A DNA stretch of 64,000 nt from positions 1 to 64,000 of the forward strand of contig NZ_JDTZ01000002.1 in assembly GCF_000771225.1 (NCBI RefSeq). The letters are read 5' to 3'. The stretch's first letter is position 1, and the number at the start of each line of letters is the position of its first letter. The position numbers and the translations under genes are program-made. Below, piece by piece: positions 1 to 9,245 of the stretch. Under the pieces are notes generated by a model. That model did no database searches. It was not told the origin of the DNA and saw only the letters and a list, made by a program, of their open reading frames with translations. Origin of the DNA: Bifidobacterium pseudolongum subsp. pseudolongum DSM 20099 (GTDB lineage Bacteria; Actinomycetota; Actinomycetes; Actinomycetales; Bifidobacteriaceae).

Positions 1-34
1 GAATGGGACGGCCGGTGTGCCACCAGCCGCTTCG

Positions 35-107
35 TGGAGCTAAGGGGATTCGAACCCCTGACCCTCTCCATGCCATGGAGATGCGCTACCAGCTGCGCCA
101 TAGCCCC
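35..107 (-). tRNA. tRNA-Ala (anticodon GGC)
   Basis: The minus strand folds as a 73-base cloverleaf. The acceptor stem GGGGCTA pairs with TAGCTCC and contains the G3:U70 wobble pair that identifies alanine tRNAs. The anticodon stem TCTCC/GGAGA encloses the loop ATGGCAT, giving anticodon GGC. The T arm carries GGTTCGAATCC. No CCA is encoded. Identity is clear. Confidence 0.96.
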
Positions 108-160
108 ATTCGACTTGCTCAATCGAACCTGAGATAGGTTACATCATTTGCTCCCGAGAC

Positions 161-198
161 GCAAAAGACGGCGTGTCGCACTGTGTCGACACGCCGTC
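161..198 (-). terminator. Rho-independent terminator of the mucin-like membrane protein gene
   Basis: A perfect 12-bp stem (GACGGCGTGTCG with its complement) and an 8-base loop are followed on the minus strand by TTTTGC. It lies 33 bases beyond the stop codon of the preceding minus-strand gene and before tRNA-Ala. Confidence 0.8.
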
Positions 199-231
199 CG
201 CATCCGGTTCTAGGCATGGAGCCCCAATGGT

Positions 232-1131
232 TCACTGCCCTGTTTGGCTGCCATCCTTGTGTTGGGTGGTGCCGGAATCCGCGTTGTCACCGCCTTGGGT
301 GCCGTCAGCGGCACCGGAGTCGCCACTGTGCCCCGTATCGGATTCATTGTCGACCCCGGAGTCCGCGCCATTGCCCGTATCCGTATCGCTGCTGCCAGCG
401 CCCGCCCCACCGTTCGGGTCATCGGCGCCGGCGCTCTGCCCATTGCCGGATGTGGCATCGGGTTGCTCGGTGGTGGCCTGCGGTGTGGGCGTGGGAGTCG
501 TGGACGATTGCGACGAGGGTTGCGTCGGCGTGTCGGTCGGGCTGGGCGTGATCACCGGTTCCTTGTGCCGCGTGTCCTCGGTCGTCTCGGTGGGATGCAC
601 GATGTCACGCACCACGGAATCGGTGCCCTGCCCGTCGGTCAGCGCCAGGATGATGCCCGCGGTGGCGCCGACGGCCACAAGCGCGGACACGACCGCCACG
701 ATGATGGCCACACGCTTGTTGCGCGCGCTCATCGGCACCTGGGCGCCGGAGGCGTGCGCGGACGAAGCATGCGACGAGGAGACCGTTCGCCCGATGCGCG
801 CTCCCCCGGTGTCATCCTGCACTGTGGGGATCCGCTGGGTGCTGTCGGTCCGCTCCCCCGCATCATCTGTGCCGTCCGCCGTATCGCCGGTGTGCTCATC
901 CGCGGGGGCGAGCCCGAGCTGGTTCTGCGCGGCGTCCTGCAGCTTCTTGCTCGACGCGTCGATGACGTTCTTGTAGATCTGCGAAGCGGCTGTTGAAACG
1001 ATCGACGCCACAGCGACGCCGATGACCGAACCGGCGATGCCGATCTTCGAAGACAGCAGGAATGACGTGATCGCCGCGAGCGCGCCCGCGAACAGTTGGG
1101 AGAAGGACAGTCCTTTGAAGAAGTTCTTCAC
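232..1131 (-). CDS. Membrane protein with Ser/Thr/Pro/Gly/Asp-rich tail, function unknown
   Basis: A 299-residue protein starting at GTG. An upstream in-frame extension was dropped because it overlaps the preceding phosphatase gene. Residues about 9-50 are hydrophobic (FSQLFAGALAAITSFLLSSK and on) and probably form a membrane hairpin. A polar stretch with several basic residues follows. A second membrane segment lies at about 139-164 (VAIIVAVVSALVAVGATAGI). The last 130 residues are a low-complexity Thr/Pro/Ser/Gly/Asp tail of the kind expected to sit outside the cell. No enzymatic motif is visible. It is last in the glmU-rsfS-phosphatase transcription unit and is followed by a good terminator. 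It could be a cell-envelope or stress-related protein, but no function can be assigned. Confidence 0.75.
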   Translation of the reverse strand: MKNFFKGLSFSQLFAGALAAITSFLLSSKIGIAGSVIGVAVASIVSTAASQIYKNVIDASSKKLQDAAQNQLGLAPADEHTGDTADGTDDAGERTDSTQRIPTVQDDTGGARIGRTVSSSHASSAHASGAQVPMSARNKRVAIIVAVVSALVAVGATAGIILALTDGQGTDSVVRDIVHPTETTEDTRHKEPVITPSPTDTPTQPSSQSSTTPTPTPQATTEQPDATSGNGQSAGADDPNGGAGAGSSDTDTGNGADSGVDNESDTGHSGDSGAADGTQGGDNADSGTTQHKDGSQTGQ

Positions 1132-1147
1132 TGTGCACCGCCCCGAT

Positions 1148-1852
1148 TCACTCGCCCTGCGCCCGGGGCGCGCCGGGACCGTCCCATGCGGTGGTGTCGG
1201 CGCGCGCCGGGCCATGGTTGTAGTCGACGAGGATCCACCGGTCGTCTTCACCGATGCGCGCGTCGACGAGGCGTGTCCAGTGCGCGTTGCGCATCGAGGT
1301 GATGGATACGAAGTCGGGGAAGCGTTCGCCGATGCCGTACATCACTTGGATCGTGTTCTCGATCAGCGCGCCATGCGAGAAGACGAACAGATCGGTGTCG
1401 GGACCGGCGCGGTGCGACCAGTCACGCAACGCGTCCCAGCCACGGGTGCCGGCGTGCGTGTGGGATTCGGCGTGGTGGCGCATTTCACCGCCCAGACCGT
1501 GCGTCCACAAGTCGAAATCGTCGGGGAACGCGGCACGCAGTTCGTCCATGGACATGCCCTCCCAGTCGCCGAAGTGCCGTTCACGCAGCCGTTCGTCGAC
1601 GTGCACGTCGAGTCCGAGCGGGTCAGCGAAGGCGTGCGCGCTCTGTTGTGCGCGCTTGAGGTCGGAGGCGACGACGAGCTGGCGTGCGGCGGGTTCGGGC
1701 GTGACGTACAGGTCACGCAACGCTCGGCCGGTCTGGCCCACCTGCCATCGGCCCGTCGTGTCGAGTGGGATGTCGACCCATCCTTGGATGCGGCCGGCCT
1801 TGTTGTACGCGGTGCGCCCGTGCCGCACGAGCGTGATCGAACGGACCTGCAT
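1148..1852 (-). CDS. Histidine phosphatase family protein (phosphoglycerate mutase-like)
   Basis: A 234-residue protein. The catalytic histidine motif LVRHGRTAYN lies at residues 6-15. The second conserved histidine is in FSHGALIENT near the C-terminal third. This is the branch-2 histidine phosphatase fold. The start was chosen at the ATG two bases after the rsfS stop, because the longer frame runs into rsfS. In mycobacteria a phosphatase of this family (gpgP, Rv2419c) sits directly after rsfS and nadD and acts on glucosyl-3-phosphoglycerate. The shared position suggests the same gene by descent, but the substrate here is not shown by the sequence. Translation is probably coupled to rsfS. Confidence 0.85.
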   Translation of the reverse strand: MQVRSITLVRHGRTAYNKAGRIQGWVDIPLDTTGRWQVGQTGRALRDLYVTPEPAARQLVVASDLKRAQQSAHAFADPLGLDVHVDERLRERHFGDWEGMSMDELRAAFPDDFDLWTHGLGGEMRHHAESHTHAGTRGWDALRDWSHRAGPDTDLFVFSHGALIENTIQVMYGIGERFPDFVSITSMRNAHWTRLVDARIGEDDRWILVDYNHGPARADTTAWDGPGAPRAQGE

Positions 1853-1854
1853 GC

Positions 1855-2250
1855 TCAGCGCTCCGTGGACTGCGGTTCCTCGGGGTGTTCGAGGGGCAGT
1901 TCGATCTGCGGGCAGTCGCGCCATAGACGCTCCAGATGGTAGAAGTCACGTGCCTCGTCGTGCATGACGTGCACGATGAAGTCGCCGTAGTCGAGCAGGA
2001 TCCATTGGGCCTCCTGCACGCCTTCGCGCGAGCGCGGCTGGCGTTTGCCGTCGTTGAGGAACAGGTCCTTTTCGATCTCTTCGGCGATGGCGAGCACTTG
2101 GCGTTCGTTCGGTGCGGACGCGATGAGCATGCCGTCGCAGATGCCGAGCGTGTCACTGACGTCGTAGGCCACGATGTCATGCGCCTTCATGCGGTCGGCG
2201 GCCGTGGCCGCGGTACGGATCGATGCGATGGATGATTCCAATGCTGTCAT
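1855..2250 (-). CDS. rsfS: Ribosomal silencing factor RsfS
   Basis: A 131-residue protein of the RsfS/Iojap family, which binds ribosomal protein uL14 and blocks joining of the subunits when nutrients run low. The family core is readable: HDIVAYDVSDTLGICDGMLIASAPNERQV in pieces near residues 24-52, then WILLDYGDFIVHVMHDEARDFY near 82-103, and an ERLW segment. Length is typical for the family. Its start ATG overlaps the glmU stop by four bases (ATGA), so the two are translationally coupled. The following phosphatase starts two bases after its stop. The order nadD-rsfS-phosphatase of other actinobacteria is interrupted here by prs, tRNA-Gln and glmU. Confidence 0.94.
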   Translation of the reverse strand: MTALESSIASIRTAATAADRMKAHDIVAYDVSDTLGICDGMLIASAPNERQVLAIAEEIEKDLFLNDGKRQPRSREGVQEAQWILLDYGDFIVHVMHDEARDFYHLERLWRDCPQIELPLEHPEEPQSTER

Positions 2251-3638
2251 GCTGTTTCACGCTCCCAAGCTGGTTTCCAATGCTCTACATTGTGTTGTGT
2301 GTTCTCTGAATACACCATGGCGTCGTCCGGCACCTCGTGGCGGATGACCGACCCGGCGCCGCTCGTGACATGGTCGCCCACGGTCACGGGGGCCACGAAG
2401 AGGTTGCCGGCGCCGATGTGCGCACCGGAGCCGATCGTGGTGTGGTGTTTGTGCACGCCGTCGTAGTTGGCGGTGATCGTGCCGCCGCCGATGTTGGTGT
2501 GTTCGCCGAGGTCGGCGTCGCCCACATAGCTCAGATGCGGCACCTTGGTACCACGGCCGATGTGCGCCTTCTTCATCTCGACGAACGCGCCGGCCTTGGC
2601 TTCCTCACCGATCTCGTTGCCCGGACGCAGGTAGGTCCAGGGGCCGATGGTGGCGGCGCGGCCGATGTGCGTGTCCTGCACGCGCGAGCGTTCCACATGC
2701 GCCTGCGCGTCCACGGTGGCGTCGATGAGCGTCGTGTACGGGCCGATCTGCGCTTCGGCGCCGATCGACGTATTCCCCTGCAGGAAGCAGCCGGGCAGGA
2801 TCACCGCGTCCGCTTCGATGCGCACATCGTCTTCGATCCACGTGGTCTGCGGGTCGAGGATCGTCACGCCTGCCCGCATCCAATGCTCGCAGACGCGCAT
2901 GTTGTGCGCCTTGGCGAGCGCGGCGAGCTGCACGCGGTCGTTCACGCCTTCGACGCTCAACGGGTCCGGGGCCGCGAACGCACCGACCTTGCCGAACGCT
3001 TTCGCCTCCTTCAACGCGTCGGTCAGGTAGAACTCGCCCTGCGCGTTGTTCGCATCGAGGTGCGCGATCGCACGGGTCAGCACCTGCGCATCGAACACAT
3101 AGACCGAGGTGTTCACTTCACGCACGGCCAGTTCGCTCTTGTTGGCGTCCTTCTGCTCCACGATCTTGAGCACATCGCCGTTGGAGCCGCGGATGATGCG
3201 GCCGTACCCGGTCGGATCGTCGAGTTCGGTCGTAAGCACGGTGGCACCGTCGCCGCTCACCACATGGTACTCGAGCAGTGCGCTGAGCGTGGCGGTGTCG
3301 AGCAACGGCATGTCGGACGCCGCGATGAGCACCGGCCCCTCCAACGGACCGTCGTGCTGCAACTGATCCATCGCGCATTGCACGGCGCGGCCGGTACCGG
3401 GAATCTCATCCTGCTGCACGATGCGCACACGCGGGTCGTAGGCGCGCGCTGCCTGCGCCACGTGTTCGGCCTGATGGCGCACGACCACGGCGAGGGTGGC
3501 CGGGCCAAGCGCGGCGACCGACGCCATGACACGTGCGAGGAACGTCTTGCCGGCAAAGGGGTGCAGTACCTTGGGCGTCGCCGAACGCATGCGCGTACCT
3601 TCGCCCGCGGCCAGCACGATAGCGGCGGTGACTGTCAT
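2247..3638 (-). CDS. glmU: Bifunctional UDP-N-acetylglucosamine pyrophosphorylase / glucosamine-1-phosphate acetyltransferase
   Basis: A 463-residue cytoplasmic enzyme that makes UDP-GlcNAc for peptidoglycan. The N-terminal uridylyltransferase domain begins AAIVLAAGEGTRM (nucleotide-binding loop, residues 4-16) and contains ASDMPLL. The C-terminal half from about residue 255 is a left-handed beta-helix of hexapeptide repeats, with the acetyltransferase signature YLRPG and GGGTITANYDG. Length matches the family. The start MTVTAA was chosen over an ATG four codons upstream because GGAGG sits six bases before it. It is transcribed from a TATAAT element placed right behind the tRNA-Gln terminator. 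The 3' end overlaps rsfS by four bases. Confidence 0.97.
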   Translation of the reverse strand: MTVTAAIVLAAGEGTRMRSATPKVLHPFAGKTFLARVMASVAALGPATLAVVVRHQAEHVAQAARAYDPRVRIVQQDEIPGTGRAVQCAMDQLQHDGPLEGPVLIAASDMPLLDTATLSALLEYHVVSGDGATVLTTELDDPTGYGRIIRGSNGDVLKIVEQKDANKSELAVREVNTSVYVFDAQVLTRAIAHLDANNAQGEFYLTDALKEAKAFGKVGAFAAPDPLSVEGVNDRVQLAALAKAHNMRVCEHWMRAGVTILDPQTTWIEDDVRIEADAVILPGCFLQGNTSIGAEAQIGPYTTLIDATVDAQAHVERSRVQDTHIGRAATIGPWTYLRPGNEIGEEAKAGAFVEMKKAHIGRGTKVPHLSYVGDADLGEHTNIGGGTITANYDGVHKHHTTIGSGAHIGAGNLFVAPVTVGDHVTSGAGSVIRHEVPDDAMVYSENTQHNVEHWKPAWERETA

Positions 3639-3652
3639 GGAATCCTCCAAAC

Positions 3653-3658
3653 ATTATA
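3653..3658 (-). promoter_or_regulatory. -10 element of the glmU promoter
   Basis: A perfect TATAAT stands on the minus strand 14 bases upstream of the glmU ATG and one base after the T-tract of the tRNA-Gln terminator. The -35 region would lie inside the terminator stem, and no TTGACA-like hexamer is evident there. The leader would be very short, just enough for the GGAGG ribosome site. Confidence 0.6.
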
Positions 3659-3659
3659 G

Positions 3660-3706
3660 AAAAAGCGCCCGCTCCCACAGTGGAAGAACCGTGGAATGCG
3701 GGCGCT
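3660..3706 (-). terminator. Terminator behind tRNA-Gln
   Basis: On the minus strand AGCGCCCGC pairs with GCGGGCGCT (9 bp), with a further possible inner CCAC/GTGG pairing. Five T residues follow immediately. It lies between tRNA-Gln and glmU and merges with the glmU -10 element. Confidence 0.8.
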
Positions 3707-3713
3707 AGGCTCG

Positions 3714-3784
3714 CTCCCCCACCTGGACTCGAACCAAGACAAAGGGTTCCAAAGACCCGTGTGCTGCCATTACACCATGGGGGA
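3714..3784 (-). tRNA. tRNA-Gln (anticodon UUG)
   Basis: A 71-base cloverleaf on the minus strand. The acceptor TCCCCCA pairs with TGGGGGA, with a U1:A72 pair as in other glutamine tRNAs and discriminator G. The anticodon loop CTTTGGA gives TTG. The T arm is GGTTCGAGTCC. It lies between prs and glmU and has its own terminator. Confidence 0.95.
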
Positions 3785-3874
3785 ACGGCGGGGCGAACCC
3801 GCCAAGTGTTTATTATGCCATACGCCCGGACTTTCCCGCGACACGGCCATGCCGGTCAGGGGCCTGCACGGCCG

Positions 3875-4894
3875 TCAGGCGAACAGGAACCCCTTGCCAT
3901 GGTGCTCGGGGTAGGTGTCGAACAGTTCGGCGACGGAGCCGTCCTCGAACACGGCCTTGATGGCGCTCGCCAGCAGCGGCGCGATCGACAGCACGGTCAG
4001 CCCGTCCCAACGCTTCTCCTCGGGGATCGGCACGGTGTCGGTCAGCACCACTTCGCGGGCGCCGCAATTCTTGAGCCGTTCGACAGCGGGGCCTGAAAGC
4101 ACGCCGTGCGTGGCGACGACGGTCACTGACTTGGCGCTGGATTCCTGCAGCACCTTGCATGCGCCGGCGATTGTGCCGGCGGTGTCGATCAGGTCGTCGA
4201 CAAGCACGCAGTCCTTGCCCTTGACGTCGCCGACGACACGGTTGGCCACGGCCTGGTTGGGCCGGGTGATGTCGCGCGTCTTGTGCACGAAGGCGAGCGG
4301 TCCGCCGCCGAGGCGCTGCGCCCACTGTTCGGCCACGCGGATGCGGCCGGCGTCCGGGGAGACGACCGTGACATTGTCCAGATTGTTCGCGAACCGGTCG
4401 CGGATGTAATCGACGAGCACCGGCATGGCGATGAGGTGGTCCACAGGGCCATCAAAGAAGCCCTGGGATTGCGCGGCATGCAGGTCGACGCTCATGATGC
4501 GGTCGGCGCCCGCCGTCTTGAGCAGGTCGAACACCAGACGGCACGAGATGGGTTCACGGCCACGGTGCTTCTTGTCCTGGCGCGAATAGCCCAGCAGTGG
4601 GCTCACCGCGGTGATGGACCGCGCGGACGCGCGCTTGAGCGCGTCGATCATGATGAGCTGCTCCATGATCGCGTCGTTGACGGGGGCGCTGTGGCTTTGC
4701 AGGACGAACACGTCCGCGCCACGCACGGATTCGGTGTACCGCACATACATCTCGCCATTGGCGAAATCGTACGCCGTGGTCTCCAGGACATCGATGCCAA
4801 GCTGCTGCGCCACATCCGTGGCGAGCTTGGGATGGGCCCTGCCGGTAACGAGAATGAGGTTCTTATCAGGTTTGCCTTCGAGGATTGCGCTCAC
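3875..4894 (-). CDS. prs: Ribose-phosphate pyrophosphokinase (PRPP synthetase)
   Basis: A 339-residue enzyme that converts ribose 5-phosphate and ATP to PRPP for nucleotide, histidine, tryptophan and NAD synthesis. Seen directly: the flexible-loop segment YSRQDKKHRGREPISCRLV, the metal/ATP site MSVDLHAAQ, and the PRPP-binding loop DCVLVDDLIDTAGT near residues 226-239. The start is a GTG (protein begins SAILEGKPDKN after the initiator) because GGAG lies five bases upstream. The in-frame ATG further up has no ribosome site. It has the family's usual length. The downstream neighbour is tRNA-Gln; the upstream neighbour is nadD, which consumes a product of the same PRPP pool. Confidence 0.97.
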   Translation of the reverse strand: MSAILEGKPDKNLILVTGRAHPKLATDVAQQLGIDVLETTAYDFANGEMYVRYTESVRGADVFVLQSHSAPVNDAIMEQLIMIDALKRASARSITAVSPLLGYSRQDKKHRGREPISCRLVFDLLKTAGADRIMSVDLHAAQSQGFFDGPVDHLIAMPVLVDYIRDRFANNLDNVTVVSPDAGRIRVAEQWAQRLGGGPLAFVHKTRDITRPNQAVANRVVGDVKGKDCVLVDDLIDTAGTIAGACKVLQESSAKSVTVVATHGVLSGPAVERLKNCGAREVVLTDTVPIPEEKRWDGLTVLSIAPLLASAIKAVFEDGSVAELFDTYPEHHGKGFLFA

Positions 4895-4984
4895 CGTATC
4901 TCCAAACGTCAGTTCGTTGTGGACGTGTCCCATAGTAACGGCGCCAGCTGACCGGCGCGGGCGCTTACGCGCGTCGGAAATCCG

Positions 4985-5677
4985 CTATGAGGCGTGGTAG
5001 AGGCCGTGCTTGCCGATGTACTGCACCACGCCGTCGGGCACGAGGTACCACACCGGTTCGTCATGGGTGGCGCGCCGGCGCACATCGGTGCTCGAAATGG
5101 CCAGCGCGGGGATTTCGAGCATGTCGACCTTGCCTTCGGGCAGGGGGTTCGACGCCGCATAGCCGGGCCGGGTGACCGCCACAAAATGCGCGATGTCGAA
5201 CATCTGTTCGACATCCTTCCATTGCATGATCTCGGCGACGGCGTCGGCGCCGGTGATGAAGAACAGGTCCGCGTCCGGGTACAGCGCCCGCAGGTCACGC
5301 AACGTGTCGATCGTATAGGTGATGCCCGGGCGGTCGATGTCGACGCGTGACACGGTGAACTTCGGGTTCGACGCGGTGGCGATGACCGTCATCAGGTACC
5401 GGTCCTCGGCGTTCGTCACATGTTTGTCGAGTTTGAACACCGGCCGGCCCGTCGGCACGAAGATGACCTCGTCGAGGTCGTAGACCCACGCCACTTCCGA
5501 CGCGGCCACAAGGTGGCCGTTGTGGATCGGGTCGAACGTGCCGCCCATGATGCCGACGCGCGAACGCTCATGCCAATTGCCGCGGGCGGAGCGTTTGCCG
5601 GGCGCCGAGATGATATGCGCGGGCGCCTGGGCCGCCGACAGTTCCGCCATGCGCCGCGGCTGGCCGTGCTCACTCAC
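4985..5677 (-). CDS. nadD: Nicotinate-nucleotide adenylyltransferase
   Basis: An enzyme of about 230 residues that adenylates nicotinate mononucleotide to deamido-NAD in the NAD pathway. The nucleotidyltransferase signature [12 protein letters not shown] lies near residue 42, and the second ATP motif ISSTDVRRR near residue 190. Two starts are possible. A GTG overlaps the stop of the preceding gene (GTGAGTGA), which suggests coupling, and an ATG nine codons further in begins MAELSAAQ. Neither has a strong ribosome site, so the start is uncertain by nine codons. It is in the same orientation and nearly contiguous with proA and the unknown gene upstream, so the three are probably cotranscribed. 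Confidence 0.94.
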   Translation of the reverse strand: MSEHGQPRRMAELSAAQAPAHIISAPGKRSARGNWHERSRVGIMGGTFDPIHNGHLVAASEVAWVYDLDEVIFVPTGRPVFKLDKHVTNAEDRYLMTVIATASNPKFTVSRVDIDRPGITYTIDTLRDLRALYPDADLFFITGADAVAEIMQWKDVEQMFDIAHFVAVTRPGYAASNPLPEGKVDMLEIPALAISSTDVRRRATHDEPVWYLVPDGVVQYIGKHGLYHAS

Positions 5678-6263
5678 CGGACACCCCGGCTTCGTCGGCG
5701 AGCGCGTCGAATTCGCCTTGCAGCGAGCGGATCGTGTCGGCGTCCGATTCGCCTTCGGAGTCGATGCGCCCCATGTCCTCGTCCCATTCGTCCTGCACGA
5801 CACGGCGGATCTCCGCGAAGGTCGGCAGCAGGAACTTCGGCTGGAACGTGCGCCGCACATGCGCCACGCGCTCCGTGATGCGGATGAGTGTGTCGGTCAT
5901 GCCGTCGATGTCGGCCTGCTGTTCCATTGTGCGGAAGCGGTCGATGTACTCCTCCATGAGGGTGACCTGGCCGAGCGCCTCCTGGTATTGCTCGTCGGTG
6001 ACGGCGATGAGGTCGGGCGCGTCCTCCTCGGGCCAGCCGATGAGCACCGCGTCCGCGTATTCGAGCGACGCGCGCTGGGCGGCGGTGGCGATGCCGTCCT
6101 CGATCTGCACGAGGAACACGTAGCGCACGAGGCTGAGCCGTTCGGAGACGATCTTGAGCACGCTTGTGCGCTGCTCCAAGTTGACGCCCCACGGGTTGGG
6201 CATCACATGGTCGTTGACGCGCACCACGGGCGATGGGCTGGACTGGCCTGCGACGCCGCTCAT
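5670..6263 (-). CDS. Conserved actinobacterial protein of unknown function between proA and nadD
   Basis: A 197-residue soluble protein. It has no signal peptide or membrane segment. It is acidic, with a C-terminal third rich in Asp and Glu ([20 protein letters not shown]). The middle looks helical and Glu-rich ([20 protein letters not shown]). I recognise no catalytic motif. The start ATG overlaps the proA stop by four bases and its own stop overlaps the GTG start of nadD, so it is tightly embedded in one operon. That position hints at a housekeeping role linked to NAD or proline supply, or at a small regulatory protein, but the sequence itself does not tell which. Confidence 0.85.
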   Translation of the reverse strand: MSGVAGQSSPSPVVRVNDHVMPNPWGVNLEQRTSVLKIVSERLSLVRYVFLVQIEDGIATAAQRASLEYADAVLIGWPEEDAPDLIAVTDEQYQEALGQVTLMEEYIDRFRTMEQQADIDGMTDTLIRITERVAHVRRTFQPKFLLPTFAEIRRVVQDEWDEDMGRIDSEGESDADTIRSLQGEFDALADEAGVSGE

Positions 6264-7576
6264 GCGCGCACCTGCCCGGTGCCGTAGCCGATCCACTTGG
6301 TCGTGGTCATCTCCTGCAGTCCCATCGGGCCGCGCGCGTGCATCTTCTGCGTCGAGATGCCCAGTTCGGCACCGAAGCCGAACACGCCGCCATCGGTGAA
6401 GCGGGTCGAGGCGTTGACCATGACGACCGCGGAGTCGATGTCTTTCGTGAAGCGTTCGACCGCGCTGTAGTCCTCGGCGAGGATCGCCTCGGTGTGGTGG
6501 GTCGAATACGTGTTGATGTGCGCGATCGCGTCGTCGATCGAATCGACGACGAGCACGCCGATCTCGAGGGCGAGGTATTCGGTGTCCCAATCGGCCGCGT
6601 CGGCTTCGAGCAGTTCGATGTCGCGGATGTTCGCCTCGCCGATGATGCGGTATGAGACTCCGTCGGCGTGGATCGCCACATGCGCGTTGGCGAGCGCCTG
6701 CGCCGCCATCGGCAGGAACGCCTCGGCCACGTCGCGGTGCACGATGAGTTTTTCCGCCGCATTGCACACGCCGACGCGCTGCGTCTTGGCGTTGAGCAGG
6801 ATCGGGATGGCCTTCGTAAGGTCGGCGGAACGGTCCACGTAGATGTGCACGTTGCCGGCGCCGGTTTCGATGACGGGCACCTTGGAGTTGCGCACCACTG
6901 CCTGGATGAGGCGCGCACTGCCGCGGGGAACGAGCAGGTCGACATGCCCGCGCGCCTCCATGAGCGCGGTGGCGCCTTCGCGCCCGTACGGGTCCACGGT
7001 GTCGACGAGGGCCGCGTCGAAATGCAGTTCGGCGAGCACGTCCTTGACGATCGCCAGCGTGGCCGCGTTGGTGCGTTCGGCCGCGTGGCCGCCGCGCAGC
7101 AGGGCCGCGTTGCCGGATTTGATGCACAACGACACCACGTCCACGGTAACGTTGGGGCGTGCCTCATAGATCATGCCGATCACACCCATCGGCACGCGCA
7201 CCTGCTGCAGGCGCAGGCCGTTGGGGGCTTCGAACCCGCGCACAACCTGCCCCACCGGGTCGGGCAGCATGGCCACATGGCGCATGTCCTGCGCCGAGGC
7301 CGCGATGCGTGGCACGTCGAATTTGAGCCGGTCGAGCTTGCCTGCGTCCATGCCTTCGTCGAACGCCTGGCTCATGTCGAGCGCGTTCGCCGCGGCGATT
7401 TCGTCAGCGCGCGCGTCGAGCGCGTCGGCGATCGCCGCAAGCAGCCCGTTCTTCACGTCGGTCGTGGATTTCGCCAGGGCGCGTTGCGCCTGCGCGGCGC
7501 GGTCGGCCATCGCGCACACCGCTTCGAACACGCCGCCAGACACCTGATTCGTCTCTTCCATCGCTGTAGTCGTCAT
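6260..7576 (-). CDS. proA: Gamma-glutamyl phosphate reductase (glutamate-5-semialdehyde dehydrogenase)
   Basis: A 438-residue NADPH enzyme for the second step of proline synthesis. Family landmarks are present: [19 protein letters not shown], the substrate region GNAALLRGG, the catalytic cysteine in [13 protein letters not shown], and [21 protein letters not shown] near the C-terminus. The start MTTTAMEE was chosen although no Shine-Dalgarno is present. A -10-like TATCCT ends seven bases before the ATG, so the mRNA may be leaderless. The gene for the first step (proB) is not in the window. The 3' end overlaps the next gene by four bases, so proA heads an operon that includes nadD. Confidence 0.96.
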   Translation of the reverse strand: MTTTAMEETNQVSGGVFEAVCAMADRAAQAQRALAKSTTDVKNGLLAAIADALDARADEIAAANALDMSQAFDEGMDAGKLDRLKFDVPRIAASAQDMRHVAMLPDPVGQVVRGFEAPNGLRLQQVRVPMGVIGMIYEARPNVTVDVVSLCIKSGNAALLRGGHAAERTNAATLAIVKDVLAELHFDAALVDTVDPYGREGATALMEARGHVDLLVPRGSARLIQAVVRNSKVPVIETGAGNVHIYVDRSADLTKAIPILLNAKTQRVGVCNAAEKLIVHRDVAEAFLPMAAQALANAHVAIHADGVSYRIIGEANIRDIELLEADAADWDTEYLALEIGVLVVDSIDDAIAHINTYSTHHTEAILAEDYSAVERFTKDIDSAVVMVNASTRFTDGGVFGFGAELGISTQKMHARGPMGLQEMTTTKWIGYGTGQVRA

Positions 7577-7583
7577 ATCTGTG

Positions 7584-7589
7584 AGGATA
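7584..7589 (-). promoter_or_regulatory. -10 element of a probably leaderless proA promoter
   Basis: TATCCT on the minus strand is followed by seven bases (CACAGAT) and then the proA ATG. That places the expected transcription start at or within a base of the start codon. There is no Shine-Dalgarno sequence in between. No clear -35 hexamer is visible. Confidence 0.45.
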
Positions 7590-7751
7590 GTGGATGAGCC
7601 ATACAGTCGCATGCGGCGTCACGGAACGTGGGACGCGCGCCCGGCGCGTCCCACAGCACGGACGTGCGGGCCTGCGCTGCCCACTGATACGGCTAGACTG
7701 GGCTGCGCAAGCAATCCGGCACATTTCTAGTTCGGTAAGGACCATTCGCAA

Positions 7752-9239
7752 GTGACTACTTTCCACAGCACGCGCGGCAGCACCGACGCGCTCACCTCCA
7801 AGCAGGCCATCCGCAAAGGCATCGCCGACGACGGCGGCCTTTTTGTGACCGATCAACTCGGCGAGACCACGGTCGACATCTCCGCACTCGCCGGCAAGTC
7901 GTACCAGCAGATTGCGTTCGATGTGCTCAGCGTGCTGCTGCCCGACTTCGGCGAAGACGAGTTGAAGCAGTGCATCGCCGAAGCATATGGCAGCCAATGG
8001 TCCGATGAGCGCATCACCCCGGTCAAGCCGCTCGGCGACGACTATGTGATGGAACTGTTCAACGGCCCCACATGCGCGTTCAAGGATGTGGCGCTGCAGA
8101 TCCTGCCGCGCTTCATGGCCCGCACCACGCCGGCCGACGGCGACGCGGACGAGAAGATCATGATCGTGACCGCCACGTCGGGCGACACGGGCAAGGCCGC
8201 GCTGGCCGGGTTCGCCGACGCCCCCGGCACCGGCATCACCGTGTTCTACCCGCAAGGCCGGGTGAGCCGTGTGCAGGAGCTGCAGATGACCACGCAGACC
8301 GGCTCCAACGTGCATGTGTGCGCCGTCAACGGCAATTTCGATGACGCGCAGTCCACGGTCAAGGAGATCTTCGGCGACCAGGAGCTCGCCGGACGCCTCG
8401 CCACGGATGACCATGTGGTGCTGTCGTCGGCGAACTCGATCAATGTGGGCCGATTGGTGCCGCAGGTCGTCTACTATTTCTCGGCGTATGCGCAGCTGCT
8501 CGAATCTCAGGTGATCAATGTGGGCGACGGCGTCGATTTCGTCGTGCCGACCGGCAATTTCGGCGATGTGCTCGCCGGATACTACGCGAAGATGCTCGGC
8601 CTGCCGGTGCGCCAGCTCGTTGTGGCCTCCGACAAGAACAACGTGCTGTTCGACTTCCTGACGACCGGCACCTACAACCGCAACCGCCCGTTCTACGAGA
8701 CAATCTCGCCGTCGATGGACATACTCATCTCCTCGAACCTGGAACGCATGCTGTATTACATGGCGGACAAGGACCCGCGCCTGATCACCTACCTGATGAA
8801 CGACCTGGCGCAGTATGGGGCCTACGAGGTGCCTCCGCAGCTGCTCGTGCAGATCCGCCAACTGTTCGCCACCGGCTGGGCCGACGAGGACCAGGTGCGC
8901 CAGATGATCGCCGAATGCTGGCGCGACAACCGGTACGTGATCGACCCGCATACCGCGTGCGGCTATTTCGTGATGCGGCAGATGCCCGCCGATCCGGGCA
9001 CACCGCGCGTGCTGCTGAGCACCGCGAGCCCCTACAAGTTCCCGCGCGTGGTCAATGAGGCGCTGGGGCTCAAGTCCGACGGCACCGATTTCGAATGCAT
9101 GGACGAACTCGCGGCCGCCACTGGCACCGAGGTGCCCGCCATGCTGCGTGGACTGGAAAGCGCCGATGTGCGGTTCCGCGACTGCGTGGAGGTCAGTGAC
9201 ATGGCCCACTACGTGGAGCAGTGCGCCGACCGCCTGTAA
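7752..9239 (+). CDS. thrC: Threonine synthase
   Basis: A 495-residue pyridoxal-phosphate enzyme that converts O-phosphohomoserine to threonine. It is the long, E. coli/fungal-like form. Seen: the N-terminal FHSTRGSTDALTSKQAIRKG, the Schiff-base lysine in FNGPTCAFKDVALQILPRF near residue 115, the phosphate loop TATSGDTGKAAL, and VPTGNFGDVLAGYYAK. The start is a GTG with AAGGA about 11 bases upstream. It stands alone, divergent from proA, with TAGACT at 7694-7699 as a plausible -10. It ends in a large hairpin shared with the convergent HAD gene. Confidence 0.96.
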   Translation: MTTFHSTRGSTDALTSKQAIRKGIADDGGLFVTDQLGETTVDISALAGKSYQQIAFDVLSVLLPDFGEDELKQCIAEAYGSQWSDERITPVKPLGDDYVMELFNGPTCAFKDVALQILPRFMARTTPADGDADEKIMIVTATSGDTGKAALAGFADAPGTGITVFYPQGRVSRVQELQMTTQTGSNVHVCAVNGNFDDAQSTVKEIFGDQELAGRLATDDHVVLSSANSINVGRLVPQVVYYFSAYAQLLESQVINVGDGVDFVVPTGNFGDVLAGYYAKMLGLPVRQLVVASDKNNVLFDFLTTGTYNRNRPFYETISPSMDILISSNLERMLYYMADKDPRLITYLMNDLAQYGAYEVPPQLLVQIRQLFATGWADEDQVRQMIAECWRDNRYVIDPHTACGYFVMRQMPADPGTPRVLLSTASPYKFPRVVNEALGLKSDGTDFECMDELAAATGTEVPAMLRGLESADVRFRDCVEVSDMAHYVEQCADRL

Positions 9240-9245
9240 CCCGTT

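Noticed and set aside
2337..3659. Long open frame on the plus strand opposite glmU
   Set aside because: Same reasoning: it is antisense to a complete, well-recognised gene and lacks protein-like motifs.
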